Source of the DNA: an uncultured Acidimicrobiales bacterium
GTDB lineage: Bacteria; Actinomycetota; Acidimicrobiia; Acidimicrobiales; SZUA-35
NCBI GenBank assembly: GCA_937922785.1
Contig: CALAJQ010000027.1
Location: forward strand, 1-46,507
Direction of reading: 5' to 3'
Length of the DNA: 46,507 bases
Below the pieces are notes generated by a model. It saw only the letters and a list, made by a program, of their open reading frames with translations. It was not told the DNA's origin and did no database searches. This document shows, in pieces, positions 8,789 through 17,262 of the stretch; positions within the stretch are counted from its first letter, which is position 1; every line of letters starts with the position of its first letter. The position numbers and the translations under genes are program-made.

Positions 8789-9727
8789 ATGCCGGCGTCG
8801 GGCTCTGAGCGGTTCGATGTCTACATGGAGCGGTGTCTTTATGGACCTGACGGTTTCTACACCAGCGGGCGCGGTTCTGCTGGTAGGCGGCGAGACTTCA
8901 TAACCAGCCCCGAAGTTGGCCCGCTTTTCGGCGCGGTGATGGCCAACGCTCTGGACAAGTTGTGGGAGGACCTTGACCGGCCCAGCCGATTTCCAGTCTT
9001 AGATTTTGGTTCCGGCCCAGGAGCGCTTGTTCGGAGCCTTGAAGCGGCCGAACCCCAGTGCAGCGCTGCGTGGGACCTGCAAGGCATGGACCGCGCCCAT
9101 TCTGAGGGAATCGATACCGACGAATGGCCGGACCTAACCAATGGCGTCATTATTGCCAACGAGCTTCTCGACAACCTGTCATTCCGGATAGTTGAAAGGA
9201 CACCCAAAGGGTTTGCCGAAGTGTGGGTGCGAGATGGAATCGAAGAACTGATACCCACCGATGTAAAGCTCGACATTCCAGTTGGCACCCGCGCTCCGCT
9301 GCTTGAAGCGGCCCGGGGCTGGATTGAATGGGCAATGCAGTCCGGCGCAGCCCACATATTGGTCTTTGACTATGGGATGAAAACAACCAGTGACCTGGCT
9401 ACACGCGGTGGCTGGCTTCGGACCTACACATCTCACAACAGGGGAACCGATCCCTACGTCACTCCCGGGTCAGTGGACATCACCACCGATATCGCAATTG
9501 ATCAGCTGCCAAGCCCTGACCTCGTCAGCACTCAGGCGCAGTTCTTGTCCTGCCATGGAATTGAAAACCTAGTTGCGGAGGGTAAGGAGTATTGGCGTTC
9601 CCATGCAGCATCGCCTGACGTCCAGGCACTAAGAATGCGCAGCAGAGTGTCCGAAGCTGAAGCACTCTTAGACACTGACGGTCTCGGAGGGTGGCTAGCT
9701 CTCCGGTGGGACAATAATTCCCAATAG
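8789..9727 (+). CDS. SAM-dependent methyltransferase, MidA/NDUFAF7 family (COG1565)
   Basis: The 312-residue protein matches the family that includes eukaryotic NDUFAF7/MidA, an arginine methyltransferase that modifies the NDUFS2 (NuoD-equivalent) subunit of complex I. The N-terminal part shows MERCLYGPDGFY and DFITSPEVGPLFG, which correspond to the conserved Tyr-Tyr and DFxTxPE elements. Next comes the SAM-binding segment VLDFGSGPGALVRSL near residue 74, and then NELLDNLSFR, equivalent to the family NExxDAxP element. It lies 7 nt downstream of nuoN, which suits a role in complex I assembly. That role is inferred from family and context. It is somewhat short for the family and the N-terminus begins abruptly, but no better upstream start is visible. 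Confidence 0.85.
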   Translation: MPASGSERFDVYMERCLYGPDGFYTSGRGSAGRRRDFITSPEVGPLFGAVMANALDKLWEDLDRPSRFPVLDFGSGPGALVRSLEAAEPQCSAAWDLQGMDRAHSEGIDTDEWPDLTNGVIIANELLDNLSFRIVERTPKGFAEVWVRDGIEELIPTDVKLDIPVGTRAPLLEAARGWIEWAMQSGAAHILVFDYGMKTTSDLATRGGWLRTYTSHNRGTDPYVTPGSVDITTDIAIDQLPSPDLVSTQAQFLSCHGIENLVAEGKEYWRSHAASPDVQALRMRSRVSEAEALLDTDGLGGWLALRWDNNSQ

Positions 9728-9730
9728 GAT
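9725..9730 (+). promoter_or_regulatory. -10 box for leaderless gene at 9737
   Basis: TAGGAT ends exactly 6 nt before the ATG at 9737 and overlaps the stop codon of the upstream methyltransferase. The spacing places transcription start on the start codon, and no Shine-Dalgarno sequence is present. Six other genes in this window show the same TANNNT-N6-start layout. Confidence 0.5.
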
Positions 9731-9736
9731 GCAGCT

Positions 9737-10225
9737 ATGGATCCTGATGACGCCGTTTTTGCAGAGCAGTCTGACTTCTCGATAGATGGATCGGCCGCTG
9801 ACTCAATTGCCACCGCGCCGCAAGAAAAGCAATTCCGGGCACCGGTCTGGGTAACCATGATTGCCCTGGGGCTTGGTGTCTTTGGCATTGCGTTTGGTTT
9901 GCTGGAGTTGTTCAGTCCAGGTCGCACTGGATTCTTGGACCTCAACGTGACAATTCCAGCGAATGAATTCGCCGCCCAAAGTTGGGGTGTTCGATCAATG
10001 GCGCTTGGAGCAATCATGATTGCAGCAATATTGTTCCGCCACGCTGGCGGATACATCGTTGCCTTCATTGGTGCCCTCGTCAGAGATGGTGGCGACCTCT
10101 TCATCGCTTTGGGAAATGATGACCAAGGCATTGCGTCCTATGTGCTGATCGTGATCTTTATTATTCTCGAGGTCATGTGCTTGCTCACGCTGTTAGCCAA
10201 AGGCGTGAAGTTTAAGCTTGGGTAA
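9737..10225 (+). CDS. Four-helix membrane protein of unknown function
   Basis: A 162-residue protein with a polar N-terminus of about 33 residues (MDPDDAVFAEQSDFS onward) and four hydrophobic segments. These lie at roughly residues 34-56, 80-98, 100-120 and 134-158. I do not recognise a family. It lies 9 nt after the methyltransferase gene, but a -10-like hexamer directly upstream suggests its own leaderless transcript. A TetR gene follows after 20 nt and could control it. Confidence 0.75.
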   Translation: MDPDDAVFAEQSDFSIDGSAADSIATAPQEKQFRAPVWVTMIALGLGVFGIAFGLLELFSPGRTGFLDLNVTIPANEFAAQSWGVRSMALGAIMIAAILFRHAGGYIVAFIGALVRDGGDLFIALGNDDQGIASYVLIVIFIILEVMCLLTLLAKGVKFKLG

Positions 10226-10245
10226 GAACGGGTAAAGACACAGCA

Positions 10246-10869
10246 ATGCCTGCATCTAAACTGAGTAGAGCCCTAATTGCTGAAACCGCTTTAGACATGC
10301 TCGACAATGGCGAAGGTTTAACGTCGCTGAGCATGCGTAAGCTCGGCTCCGAACTTGGCGTGGAAGCCATGAGTCTCTATCACTACGTCGAAAGCAAGGC
10401 GGATTTGCTAGAGGCGGTCTTGACTCTGGTCTTGGGTCGCATCGAGCTGCCCGAGGTCGATCCGCAAAACTGGGAAGACGCATTGAGGGCCGGCTGTCAG
10501 TCGTTCCACGACGTCCTCGAATCGTCGCGGGCAGCGTTGGAGTTGATCGCCGGGCAACCACCTGCATCTCCTGAGTCGCTGGCTGTTAGCTACTTCGGTG
10601 TGTCGGCGTTTGTAAGTTTTGGGTTGTCGACTTCTCAAGCAACGCATGCGTTGCACACAGCGCTCGCCTTCGTCTTAGGACATTGCGCCTTTAAAGGCGG
10701 CTCTATGGCGGGTCTGGACGAAGACAGCATTATCGATCGGTCCTTGATTACCGATCCAGAGATGCTGGCCTACATCGACAGCACCCAAAACACCACGCGC
10801 CAAGAGCAGTTTGACCAAGGCATGGATGTCATAATTGCTGGTCTGCGCGTGCAATACGGGCTTAGTTAA
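10246..10869 (+). CDS. TetR/AcrR family transcriptional regulator
   Basis: A 207-residue regulator. The N-terminal helix-turn-helix is clear: TSLSMRKLGSELGVEAMSLYHYVESKADLLEAV at residues 25-58, split here as LSMRKLGSELGVE and AMSLYHYVESK. The C-terminal ligand-binding domain resembles the tetracycline-repressor type (TetR_C). It lies 20 nt downstream of the four-helix membrane protein, so the two probably form a unit. No obvious palindrome is seen in the short gap, and the target and ligand are unknown. Confidence 0.9.
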   Translation: MPASKLSRALIAETALDMLDNGEGLTSLSMRKLGSELGVEAMSLYHYVESKADLLEAVLTLVLGRIELPEVDPQNWEDALRAGCQSFHDVLESSRAALELIAGQPPASPESLAVSYFGVSAFVSFGLSTSQATHALHTALAFVLGHCAFKGGSMAGLDEDSIIDRSLITDPEMLAYIDSTQNTTRQEQFDQGMDVIIAGLRVQYGLS

Positions 10870-10877
10870 ACCGGTGA

Positions 10878-11990
10878 CTAGCTAAGAGCGGTAGCCGGAT
10901 CGACAAAGTCATAACCAAGTGCCTCCGCAACCGCTGGCTCGGTGATCTGGCCAGCATGAACGTTCAAACCATGCATCAAATGCAGGTTCTGGCGAACCGC
11001 GTCTAGTCCTTGGTTGGCTAGGGCGATTGTGAACGGCAGTGTTGCGTTGTTCAGGGCGTAAGCAGAGGTTCGCGGCACGCCGCCTGGCATGTTTGCCACG
11101 CAGTAGTGAGTGACTTCATCAACTAGGTAAACGGGGTCCTCATGGGTGGTTGCCTTTGAGGTCTCAAAGCAGCCGCCTTGGTCGATCGCAACGTCCACCA
11201 CAACCGAACCCGGACGCATCTGCGAGATCATCTCTTTGTTCACTAGCTTTGGCGCTTCAGCGCCAGCAACAAGAACAGCACCGATCACCAGATCCGAGTC
11301 GGTTACATATTCCGTAAGTGCTGAGCGGGTTGAGTAGATGGTGCGAAGTCGTGTGCCGTAGCGCTTGTTGAGCTGGTCGAGCACGTCGTTGCTGCGGTCT
11401 AGAACGGTGACGTCTGCACCCAGGCCGACCGCCATTTCGATTGCGTTCTCACCAACGACACCGCCGCCGATAACAGTGACCTTGGCTGGGGCGACACCGG
11501 GCACTCCGCCCAATAGAAGCCCTTCGCCACCCTGTGGGGCCTCCAGATAGTGGGCACCTGCCTGTATGGCCATGCGGCCCGCGACTCGACTCATTGGGGC
11601 CAGTAGTGGGAGGCGGCCCTGGTTGTCGGTGACAGTTTCATATGCGATACACGTTGCGCCGCTGGCAACAAGATCGGCTGTTTGGTCAGGGTCAGGGGCC
11701 AGATGTAGATACGTGAACAGCAGCTGTCCGGGGCGAAGCATTGCTCGCTCGACTGCTTGGGGTTCTTTCACCTTGACGACCATCTCCGCCCGCTCGAACA
11801 CTTCAGCTGGAGTTTCGACGATTTCGGCTCCCGAGTGCCTGTAGGCATCGTCGTCGGCACCAATGCCGATCCCGGCGAGGGTTTCAACAATCACATCGTG
11901 GCCGTGGCCGACAAGCTCAGCCACGCTGTCGGGCGTGAGGCCAACGCGTCGTTCGAGGTTCTTGATCTCTTTTGGTAGTCCGATGATCAT
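10878..11990 (-). CDS. ald: Alanine dehydrogenase
   Basis: This NAD-dependent enzyme interconverts L-alanine and pyruvate plus ammonia. At 370 residues it has the standard family length. It opens with [20 protein letters not shown], contains the substrate-site segment MVVKVKEPQ and the Rossmann segment [20 protein letters not shown], and ends with [17 protein letters not shown]-type sequence (visible as [13 protein letters not shown]). The ATG at 11990 has GGAGAAG about 9 nt upstream and matches the family N-terminus; a longer open frame to 12089 would add 33 unrelated residues. The gene is divergent from an Lrp/AsnC regulator, as ald and aldR are in mycobacteria, so alanine-responsive control is likely. 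Confidence 0.96.
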   Translation of the reverse strand: MIIGLPKEIKNLERRVGLTPDSVAELVGHGHDVIVETLAGIGIGADDDAYRHSGAEIVETPAEVFERAEMVVKVKEPQAVERAMLRPGQLLFTYLHLAPDPDQTADLVASGATCIAYETVTDNQGRLPLLAPMSRVAGRMAIQAGAHYLEAPQGGEGLLLGGVPGVAPAKVTVIGGGVVGENAIEMAVGLGADVTVLDRSNDVLDQLNKRYGTRLRTIYSTRSALTEYVTDSDLVIGAVLVAGAEAPKLVNKEMISQMRPGSVVVDVAIDQGGCFETSKATTHEDPVYLVDEVTHYCVANMPGGVPRTSAYALNNATLPFTIALANQGLDAVRQNLHLMHGLNVHAGQITEPAVAEALGYDFVDPATALS

Positions 11991-12104
11991 TGGATCTTCT
12001 CCGGTCTTTAGTTCAGTCCCTGACTTGAGGTTAGATCCTCTAACAAATGGGCGCTCAGCGTTAATGTGGTCAGATAGGGATTCGTACACACAAAACTAAC
12101 TGAA

Positions 12105-12131
12105 TACGCAATAATCATGCAATACTTATGC
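12105..12131. promoter_or_regulatory. Probable Lrp/AsnC operator between ald and its regulator
   Basis: Just before the regulator start there is an AT-rich imperfect palindrome ATAA-N11-TTAT. It consists of two 11-nt steps, GCAATAATCAT then GCAATACTTAT. Lrp-type proteins bind degenerate AT-rich sites repeated once per helical turn. The location in the 145-bp divergent region suggests control of both ald and the regulator itself. Confidence 0.4.
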
Positions 12132-12135
12132 GCGT

Positions 12136-12594
12136 ATGGAGCTAGACGAGATAGATATTGCGATCCTCACTCAGCTGCAGGCCGATGGGCGTATAACCAC
12201 GACCGATCTCGGTCAACTGGTCGGGCTGTCGCCATCGGCTTGCCTTCGACGGGTCAGATCACTTGAGGAGTCCGGTGTGATCAGTCGTTACGTCGCCATT
12301 CTTGACCCAGAACAGGTTGGTCGTTCAAACACTGTCTATGTGGAGATCTCCCTCGGAAGTCAAAGCGGTGCGGCGCTCGATGAGTTCGAGGCTGCAGTAA
12401 GAGACTGTCCTGACGTGATGGCCTGTCACCTGATGGCTGGTATGGCCGACTATCTGCTTCAGATCATGTGCCACGACACTGCTGACTATGAACGAATCCA
12501 CCGGGACTATCTCACCCAATTGCCCGGCGTCACCAGCCTGCGCTCGAATTTTGCGCTTCGAGCAGTTTTGAACACGACAGCGCATGATCTCTAG
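12136..12594 (+). CDS. Lrp/AsnC family transcriptional regulator
   Basis: A 152-residue protein with an N-terminal winged helix-turn-helix (residues 1-55, LDEIDIAILTQLQADGR then LGQLVGLSPSACLRRVRSLE) and a C-terminal RAM ligand-binding domain (VEISLGSQSG... through CHLMAGMADYLLQIM). The divergent alanine dehydrogenase gene is its probable target. No Shine-Dalgarno sequence precedes the ATG; AT-rich repeats reach almost to the start, so the transcript may be leaderless. Confidence 0.93.
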   Translation: MELDEIDIAILTQLQADGRITTTDLGQLVGLSPSACLRRVRSLEESGVISRYVAILDPEQVGRSNTVYVEISLGSQSGAALDEFEAAVRDCPDVMACHLMAGMADYLLQIMCHDTADYERIHRDYLTQLPGVTSLRSNFALRAVLNTTAHDL

Positions 12595-12662
12595 CGTGCA
12601 GTCACAGCACTCATCGTGTAATAGTTAACCTAAATCGCGCAGTTTCAACAGGAGTTCTGAAC

Positions 12663-14621
12663 ATGTCTGAGCCAGCAATCGAAGTCTATGAAAATGAGGG
12701 TCGAAGCTTCCCGCCTCCCGCAGATTTCGCCGCTGGGGCAAACACTTCTGACCAATCTCTCTACGAAGAAGCCGATGCCGACTACGAGGCGTTTTGGGCT
12801 CGTCAGGCCCGTGAGCTTCTCTCCTGGGATACTGATTTCGGCGAGACTCTCGAATGGGAACTTCCCCACGCTAAGTGGTTCCTAGGCGGCGAACTGAACG
12901 TCAGCTACAACTGCCTGGATCGCCACGTCGAAGCTGGTCGGGGTGACAAGGTTGCCTTCCACTGGGAAGGGGAGCCTGGCGACAAAGTCACCCTCACTTA
13001 CGCACAGCTTCTCACCGAGGTAAAGAAGTTTGCCAACGTCCTAAAGGGCATGGGTCTTAACAAGGGCGACCGAGTTGCGATCTATATGCCAATGATCCTT
13101 GAGCTTCCCATAGCGATGCTGGCATGCACCCGAATCGGTGTGGCCCACTCGGTCATCTTCGGAGGATTCAGCGCTGACGCAATCGTGGATCGCTGCGATG
13201 ATGCGCAGGCTCGCATGATCATCACCGCCGACGCTGGCTATCGCAAGGGTGCACCCGGCTTGCTTAAGCCCACAGTCGACGCTGCTCTGGATGGTGGAGC
13301 GTCGACTGTTGAAAGTGTCATCGTGGTCAATCGCTGCGATACCGAACCCTCAATGACTCAGGGCCGAGACCACTGGTGGCATGACGTTATGGCTGATGCT
13401 TCTGACGATTGCCCGGCAGAACCAATGGACTCCGAACAGCTTCTTTATTTGCTGTACACCTCGGGCACAACAGCGAAGCCCAAAGGCATCATGCACACGA
13501 CTGGCGGGTACTTAACCCAAGTTGCCTTTACTCACAAGTACGTATTCGACATCAAGCCTGAAACCGACGTGTACTGGTGTGCTGCAGATATCGGCTGGGT
13601 AACCGGTCACAGCTACATCGTTTATGGCCCGCTCGCTAACGGCGTGACGTCGGTGATGTACGAAGGCACTCCCGATACACCTTCCAAAGATCGTCTTTGG
13701 CAGATCGTTGCCAACTACGGCGTAACTCAGCTCTACACAGCGCCAACCGCAATTCGCATGTTCATGAAGTGGGGCGAGGACCTGCCTGGCGGACATGACC
13801 TGTCAACACTTCGAGTATTGGGCACGGTTGGTGAGCCAATCAACCCCGAGGCGTGGATGTGGTATCACGAACACATCGGTGGGGGCGAGCGCCCAATTGT
13901 TGACACCTGGTGGCAGACCGAGACCGGCGGAAACATGATTACTCCGCTGCCCGGGGTTACCGCTACCAAGCCAGGTTCAGCTTGCCAGGCAATTCCTGGT
14001 GTCTTTGCCGAGGTTGTCGACGATGCTGGAAACATTGTCACCGAGGGCGGCGGCTATCTGACCATCGCTAGGCCGTGGCCTTCGATGTTGAGAGGCATCT
14101 GGGGTAACGAGGAGCGCTATCGCGAGACTTACTGGAGCACCTACGAAGGCCGATACTTCGCGGGCGATGGCGCAAAGCTTGATTCCGACGGTTACCTGTG
14201 GTTGCTCGGTCGAGTTGATGACGTAATGAACGTCAGCGGCCACCGGATTTCAACTGCCGAGGTGGAATCGGCCCTGGTCGATCATCCTGCAGTGGCCGAG
14301 GCGGCCGTGGTTGGAGCGAACGACGACGTCACCGGCCAAGCAATAGTGGGTTATGTAATCTTGTTGGGCTCACACGAGCCGAGCCAGGAATTGGGCAACG
14401 AAATCCGTGAGCATGTCGGCAAAAAGCTCGGCAAGATCGCCCGCCCCAAAACCGTGATCATTGTGCCTGACTTGCCCAAGACGCGTTCGGGCAAGATCAT
14501 GCGACGCCTTCTAAGAGATGTTGCCGACGGTCGCCAGTTGGGTGACACAACCACTTTGGCTGATCCAGGAGTCGTGGCAGAGATTGCCGCCAAAGCGGCC
14601 GAGGGTGGCGACGAAGATTGA
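12663..14621 (+). CDS. acs: Acetyl-CoA synthetase (AMP-forming)
   Basis: The enzyme activates acetate to acetyl-CoA through acetyl-AMP in the cytoplasm. It is 652 residues, the normal length. It has the P-loop YTSGTTAKPKG at about 265-275, the adenylate motif WWQTETGG at about 416-423, and TRSGKIMRR with the catalytic lysine at about K611, the residue acetylated in regulated homologues. SIVFGGF-type sequence (HSVIFGGFSADAI) is also typical of acs. AGGAG lies 9 nt before the ATG. The last codons overlap a HAD-like gene, so the two are cotranscribed. Confidence 0.95.
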   Translation: MSEPAIEVYENEGRSFPPPADFAAGANTSDQSLYEEADADYEAFWARQARELLSWDTDFGETLEWELPHAKWFLGGELNVSYNCLDRHVEAGRGDKVAFHWEGEPGDKVTLTYAQLLTEVKKFANVLKGMGLNKGDRVAIYMPMILELPIAMLACTRIGVAHSVIFGGFSADAIVDRCDDAQARMIITADAGYRKGAPGLLKPTVDAALDGGASTVESVIVVNRCDTEPSMTQGRDHWWHDVMADASDDCPAEPMDSEQLLYLLYTSGTTAKPKGIMHTTGGYLTQVAFTHKYVFDIKPETDVYWCAADIGWVTGHSYIVYGPLANGVTSVMYEGTPDTPSKDRLWQIVANYGVTQLYTAPTAIRMFMKWGEDLPGGHDLSTLRVLGTVGEPINPEAWMWYHEHIGGGERPIVDTWWQTETGGNMITPLPGVTATKPGSACQAIPGVFAEVVDDAGNIVTEGGGYLTIARPWPSMLRGIWGNEERYRETYWSTYEGRYFAGDGAKLDSDGYLWLLGRVDDVMNVSGHRISTAEVESALVDHPAVAEAAVVGANDDVTGQAIVGYVILLGSHEPSQELGNEIREHVGKKLGKIARPKTVIIVPDLPKTRSGKIMRRLLRDVADGRQLGDTTTLADPGVVAEIAAKAAEGGDED

Positions 14622-15124
14622 GCATCGGAACCTCCGCCAGCTCTCCTATGTGGGGCTGGCGGGGCGAGCCGCGCGAACCGGGACCAGTTCTTATCGTCGA
14701 TATCGACGGAGTTTTGGCTGACGCGCGGCATCGCCAGCACTATCTGGACAACGACGGTTGGCGTGACTGGGATAACTTTCTGGCTGCGGCATCAGACGAC
14801 GCCGTGATTACTGATGAGGTTGAGCATCTTCAAACCTTTGATGATGACCACACAATTGCTTTGGTGACTGCCCGGCCTGCCTGGGTTGCATCGATCACCG
14901 TGAACTGGTTAGAGGAGCATGAGATTCCTTGGCACATGCTGGTCATGCGATCGAACCATGACTATCGCAAGGCGTTCAACATGAAGCTTGAGTCTGTCGA
15001 CCTGGTTAAGGCTCTGGGTTTTGAGCCAGTCCTTGCCATTGATGACAACCGCAGCAACATCGCAGCTTATGAGTCGATAGGGCTTGAGACCCGCTACGTG
15101 CACTCGGGATACCACGATGACTAG
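14618..15124 (+). CDS. HAD-superfamily phosphatase-like protein (PNKP-type domain)
   Basis: A 168-residue protein with a HAD core. The motif LIVDIDGVLAD supplies the nucleophile and acid-base aspartates, LVTARP is motif II, K (NMKLESVDLVKAL) is a possible motif III lysine, and LAIDDNRSN is motif IV. It resembles the 3'-phosphatase domain of polynucleotide kinase-phosphatases and small swim-zinc-free HAD proteins; the substrate is unknown. The start may be TTG at 14618, overlapping the acs stop as TTGA, with GAGGGTGG upstream. ATG 14648 is the alternative but lacks a ribosome site. Confidence 0.75.
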   Translation: MSIGTSASSPMWGWRGEPREPGPVLIVDIDGVLADARHRQHYLDNDGWRDWDNFLAAASDDAVITDEVEHLQTFDDDHTIALVTARPAWVASITVNWLEEHEIPWHMLVMRSNHDYRKAFNMKLESVDLVKALGFEPVLAIDDNRSNIAAYESIGLETRYVHSGYHDD

Positions 15125-15175
15125 CTGTGCCCATTCGCTAGTGCCCTAGCTGTGCCGATTTGCTAGTGCCCTAGC
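15121..15175 (+). repeat. 25-bp tandem repeat, two copies plus partial third
   Basis: Two 25-bp units (15121-15145 and 15146-15170), differing at two positions, start CTAGCTGTGCC and end GCTAGTGCC. A third copy begins with CTAGC at 15171. Each unit itself holds the inverted pair CTAGC/GCTAG. The first copy contains the stop codon of the HAD gene; the array ends about 20 bp before the -10 box of the next gene. Confidence 0.85.
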
Positions 15176-15193
15176 ATTGGCCGGCTGATCCGT

Positions 15194-15199
15194 TACACT
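15194..15199 (+). promoter_or_regulatory. -10 box for methyltransferase at 15205
   Basis: TACACT ends 5 nt before GTG 15205 (8 nt before GTG 15208). There is no Shine-Dalgarno sequence, so the mRNA probably begins at or next to the start codon. Confidence 0.45.
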
Positions 15200-15204
15200 G
15201 TGCG

Positions 15205-15972
15205 GTGGTGATCCATGACTCTGCTTCAAAAGGCTACAGCAAGCAGGCTGATGCGTTCCGAAATGTGCGGCCTAGTTACCACCCGGCTCTAGTCAGGCGC
15301 TTTAGTGAGCGCTATTGCGATGGGCCGGTTGTAGAGCTTGGCGCGGGTACAGGAATCTTCACTGCCCAACTAGTGGCCGATGGGGTTAACCCGATAGCAG
15401 TTGAGCCCCTGCCTGAGATGAAGAAGCTCTTTGAACGCGATCTGCCAACTGTTCGAATAGAGGAGGGAACGGCCGAGCAGATTCCTTTGTTAAGCGAATC
15501 AGCCCTAACAGTGGTTGCAGCCCACGCTTTCCACTGGTTTGACTACGCAGCAGCCTTGGATGAAATTCATCGTGTACTCAAGCCGGGCGGGACCCTAGTG
15601 ACGGTTTGGAACGCTAGCGACGAAGACACTGAGTGGGTGGCTCGCTGCACTGAGATTGTTCAGAAGTATGCGGGTGACACTCCTTGTTATCGAACGTTTG
15701 AGTGGCGTGACGCTATTGGCTTGGACAAGAGGTTCGCTCAAGTTGACGAGTGGAGCGTGTTTAACCCGAAGCACACAACGATTGAAGGCCTTGTTCAGCG
15801 TGCTCTATCCACGAGCTTCATTGCTGCCTTAAGTGCCGCAGAACAAGATGTGGTTCGTCAACAAATCCTTGAAATCGTCGAACCCCTAGGGTCGTCGTTC
15901 GCAATGCCTTATCGAAGCGAGCTTCAGGCCTGGCGAAAGACCGAGAGGCGACGTACAAGCTTTCTCAACTAG
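15205..15972 (+). CDS. Class I SAM-dependent methyltransferase
   Basis: A 255-residue methyltransferase of the Methyltransf_11/25 type. Motif I is VVELGAGTGIFTAQL near residue 45, motif II acidic residue lies in PIAVEPLPEM, and the AHAFHWFD and HRVLKPGGTLVTVWN segments are the usual motif post-I and motif III. The substrate cannot be told from the sequence. GTG 15205 or 15208 is the start; both follow a TACACT -10 box. The 3' end overlaps the convergent lipoprotein gene by 8 bp. Confidence 0.88.
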   Translation: MVIHDSASKGYSKQADAFRNVRPSYHPALVRRFSERYCDGPVVELGAGTGIFTAQLVADGVNPIAVEPLPEMKKLFERDLPTVRIEEGTAEQIPLLSESALTVVAAHAFHWFDYAAALDEIHRVLKPGGTLVTVWNASDEDTEWVARCTEIVQKYAGDTPCYRTFEWRDAIGLDKRFAQVDEWSVFNPKHTTIEGLVQRALSTSFIAALSAAEQDVVRQQILEIVEPLGSSFAMPYRSELQAWRKTERRRTSFLN

Positions 15973-17191
15973 TTCGGACATACGCGTTGGTCACGCCCGG
16001 CAGCCCACCAAGGCCCGTGTTGTACAGAACTCCGGCCGATTTGTCGTAGTAGGCCAGCGCCGAGTCTTCGAACTGGATCAGATTCAGGATCAGAAAGTCC
16101 GTATGGTCTGCGAGCAGCTCAACGAAGTATTCATCAGTTGAGAACAGCGTGGTCAGTTCGCCTGCCGAATCAGAAAAGAGCACTTCTGACCCAGTCTCTC
16201 CTTCGACCGGCTCGCTCGTGAAGAAATATCCCTCGCCGGTATAGGAGGGGATGGCTCCCGGCTCGACCTGGGCCCCAGCGGTAGATCCAAGGGCAAGAAT
16301 TAGGTTTGTACGGGTCAGCACGAACGTGCCTTGGTCATTGCTGGCGGCTCCGAGCCGAGCGAAGTCATTGAGAATTCGCCTAGCCAGTTCTGGATCTCGA
16401 CCGTCGGCGTCCATTGCAGTGCGGGCAGCCTCGAATCTAACCCCTTGGCTCGTCAGATCTTCGAACGGTCGAAACTCAATCGAGACAACTACTTCTGGCA
16501 CACAATCTGGGGCAACACATTCTTCGCGTGGTTCTTGGTCAAGATAGAGAAGAACCAGGCCACCCTGTGTAACCAGAAAGGTCTCGCTATATCCGGCGGG
16601 CCAAAGAACCGCCTGGGCGCAATTTGGCTGTCCTGTGTAAGGAAGAGACAGCGCAAAATCCAAAGCGTTCGGTGAGGTCAACGTAGAGATATCAAGCTGG
16701 AGCTGGGAGCAGTCTTGAGTTTGGACTAGTAAGCGACTTCGCCAAAGGGAACCGTCGGGTCCTGGTGCCACGTGCAGCCACGACCCCAAAAAGTCATCGT
16801 CCGGCTCGGCCGAAGTTGACCAGTCTTCTGTTCCGTTGGGCCCGTGAACTCCACCCGATCCGTCCCAGATGTAGGCAATCTCGGGGGCTTCCAGAGGTAG
16901 CGCATCGTCAACTAGAGGTGGATTCAGAACATCTAGCAGTGTGGTTCTGGCCGCTTCAGTTGTCTCGGTTGTAGGAGCGGCTGTGGTGGTAACCGGCTCG
17001 GTCGTGGGAGCTGCGGTTGTGTCAGGAACGGTCGATGGGGGAGCACTAGTTTGGGGGGCCGAGGTAATGGTTTCGCCTGAGTTGTTGTCACCTGATGAGC
17101 AGGCGCCCGCCACAAGTAAGCCAGCTGCCAACACCGACGTGGCGAACGACCAGCGTCGGTTGATAGGCCAATCAGTCCTGAAGGAGCGCAT
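15965..17191 (-). CDS. Putative lipoprotein with Thr/Pro-rich linker, function unknown
   Basis: A 408-residue secreted protein. The signal peptide has basic residues, a hydrophobic stretch and the lipobox-like AGAC with the lipidated cysteine at residue 31. This is followed by a low-complexity Thr/Ala/Pro/Glu linker to about residue 85, typical of cell-wall-spanning spacers in Actinomycetota. The remaining 320 residues form a domain I do not recognise; CVAPDCVPEV and several Trp/Tyr-rich strands suggest an extracellular beta-rich fold. The ATG at 17191 lies exactly 6 nt after TACGGT, indicating a leaderless transcript. Confidence 0.8.
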   Translation of the reverse strand: MRSFRTDWPINRRWSFATSVLAAGLLVAGACSSGDNNSGETITSAPQTSAPPSTVPDTTAAPTTEPVTTTAAPTTETTEAARTTLLDVLNPPLVDDALPLEAPEIAYIWDGSGGVHGPNGTEDWSTSAEPDDDFLGSWLHVAPGPDGSLWRSRLLVQTQDCSQLQLDISTLTSPNALDFALSLPYTGQPNCAQAVLWPAGYSETFLVTQGGLVLLYLDQEPREECVAPDCVPEVVVSIEFRPFEDLTSQGVRFEAARTAMDADGRDPELARRILNDFARLGAASNDQGTFVLTRTNLILALGSTAGAQVEPGAIPSYTGEGYFFTSEPVEGETGSEVLFSDSAGELTTLFSTDEYFVELLADHTDFLILNLIQFEDSALAYYDKSAGVLYNTGLGGLPGVTNAYVRTS

Positions 17192-17197
17192 CTGTTA

Positions 17198-17203
17198 ACC
17201 GTA
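17198..17203 (-). promoter_or_regulatory. -10 box for leaderless lipoprotein gene
   Basis: On the minus strand TACGGT is followed by 6 nt and the ATG at 17191. No ribosome-binding site precedes the start. Confidence 0.5.
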
Positions 17204-17248
17204 GGTGCGCTCCTCGGAGGAGTTGTGGCACCCATTAAGGTTTGCTCC

Positions 17249-17254
17249 TATTGT
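17249..17254 (+). promoter_or_regulatory. Possible -10 box for mttB-like gene
   Basis: TATTGT ends 8 nt before ATG 17263, placing transcription start within a base or two of the start codon. No Shine-Dalgarno sequence is visible. Confidence 0.35.
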
Positions 17255-17262
17255 CTCGCACT

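Noticed and set aside
11991-12089. 33-residue N-terminal extension of alanine dehydrogenase
   Set aside because: The family begins at MIIGLPKE and a good ribosome site precedes that ATG.
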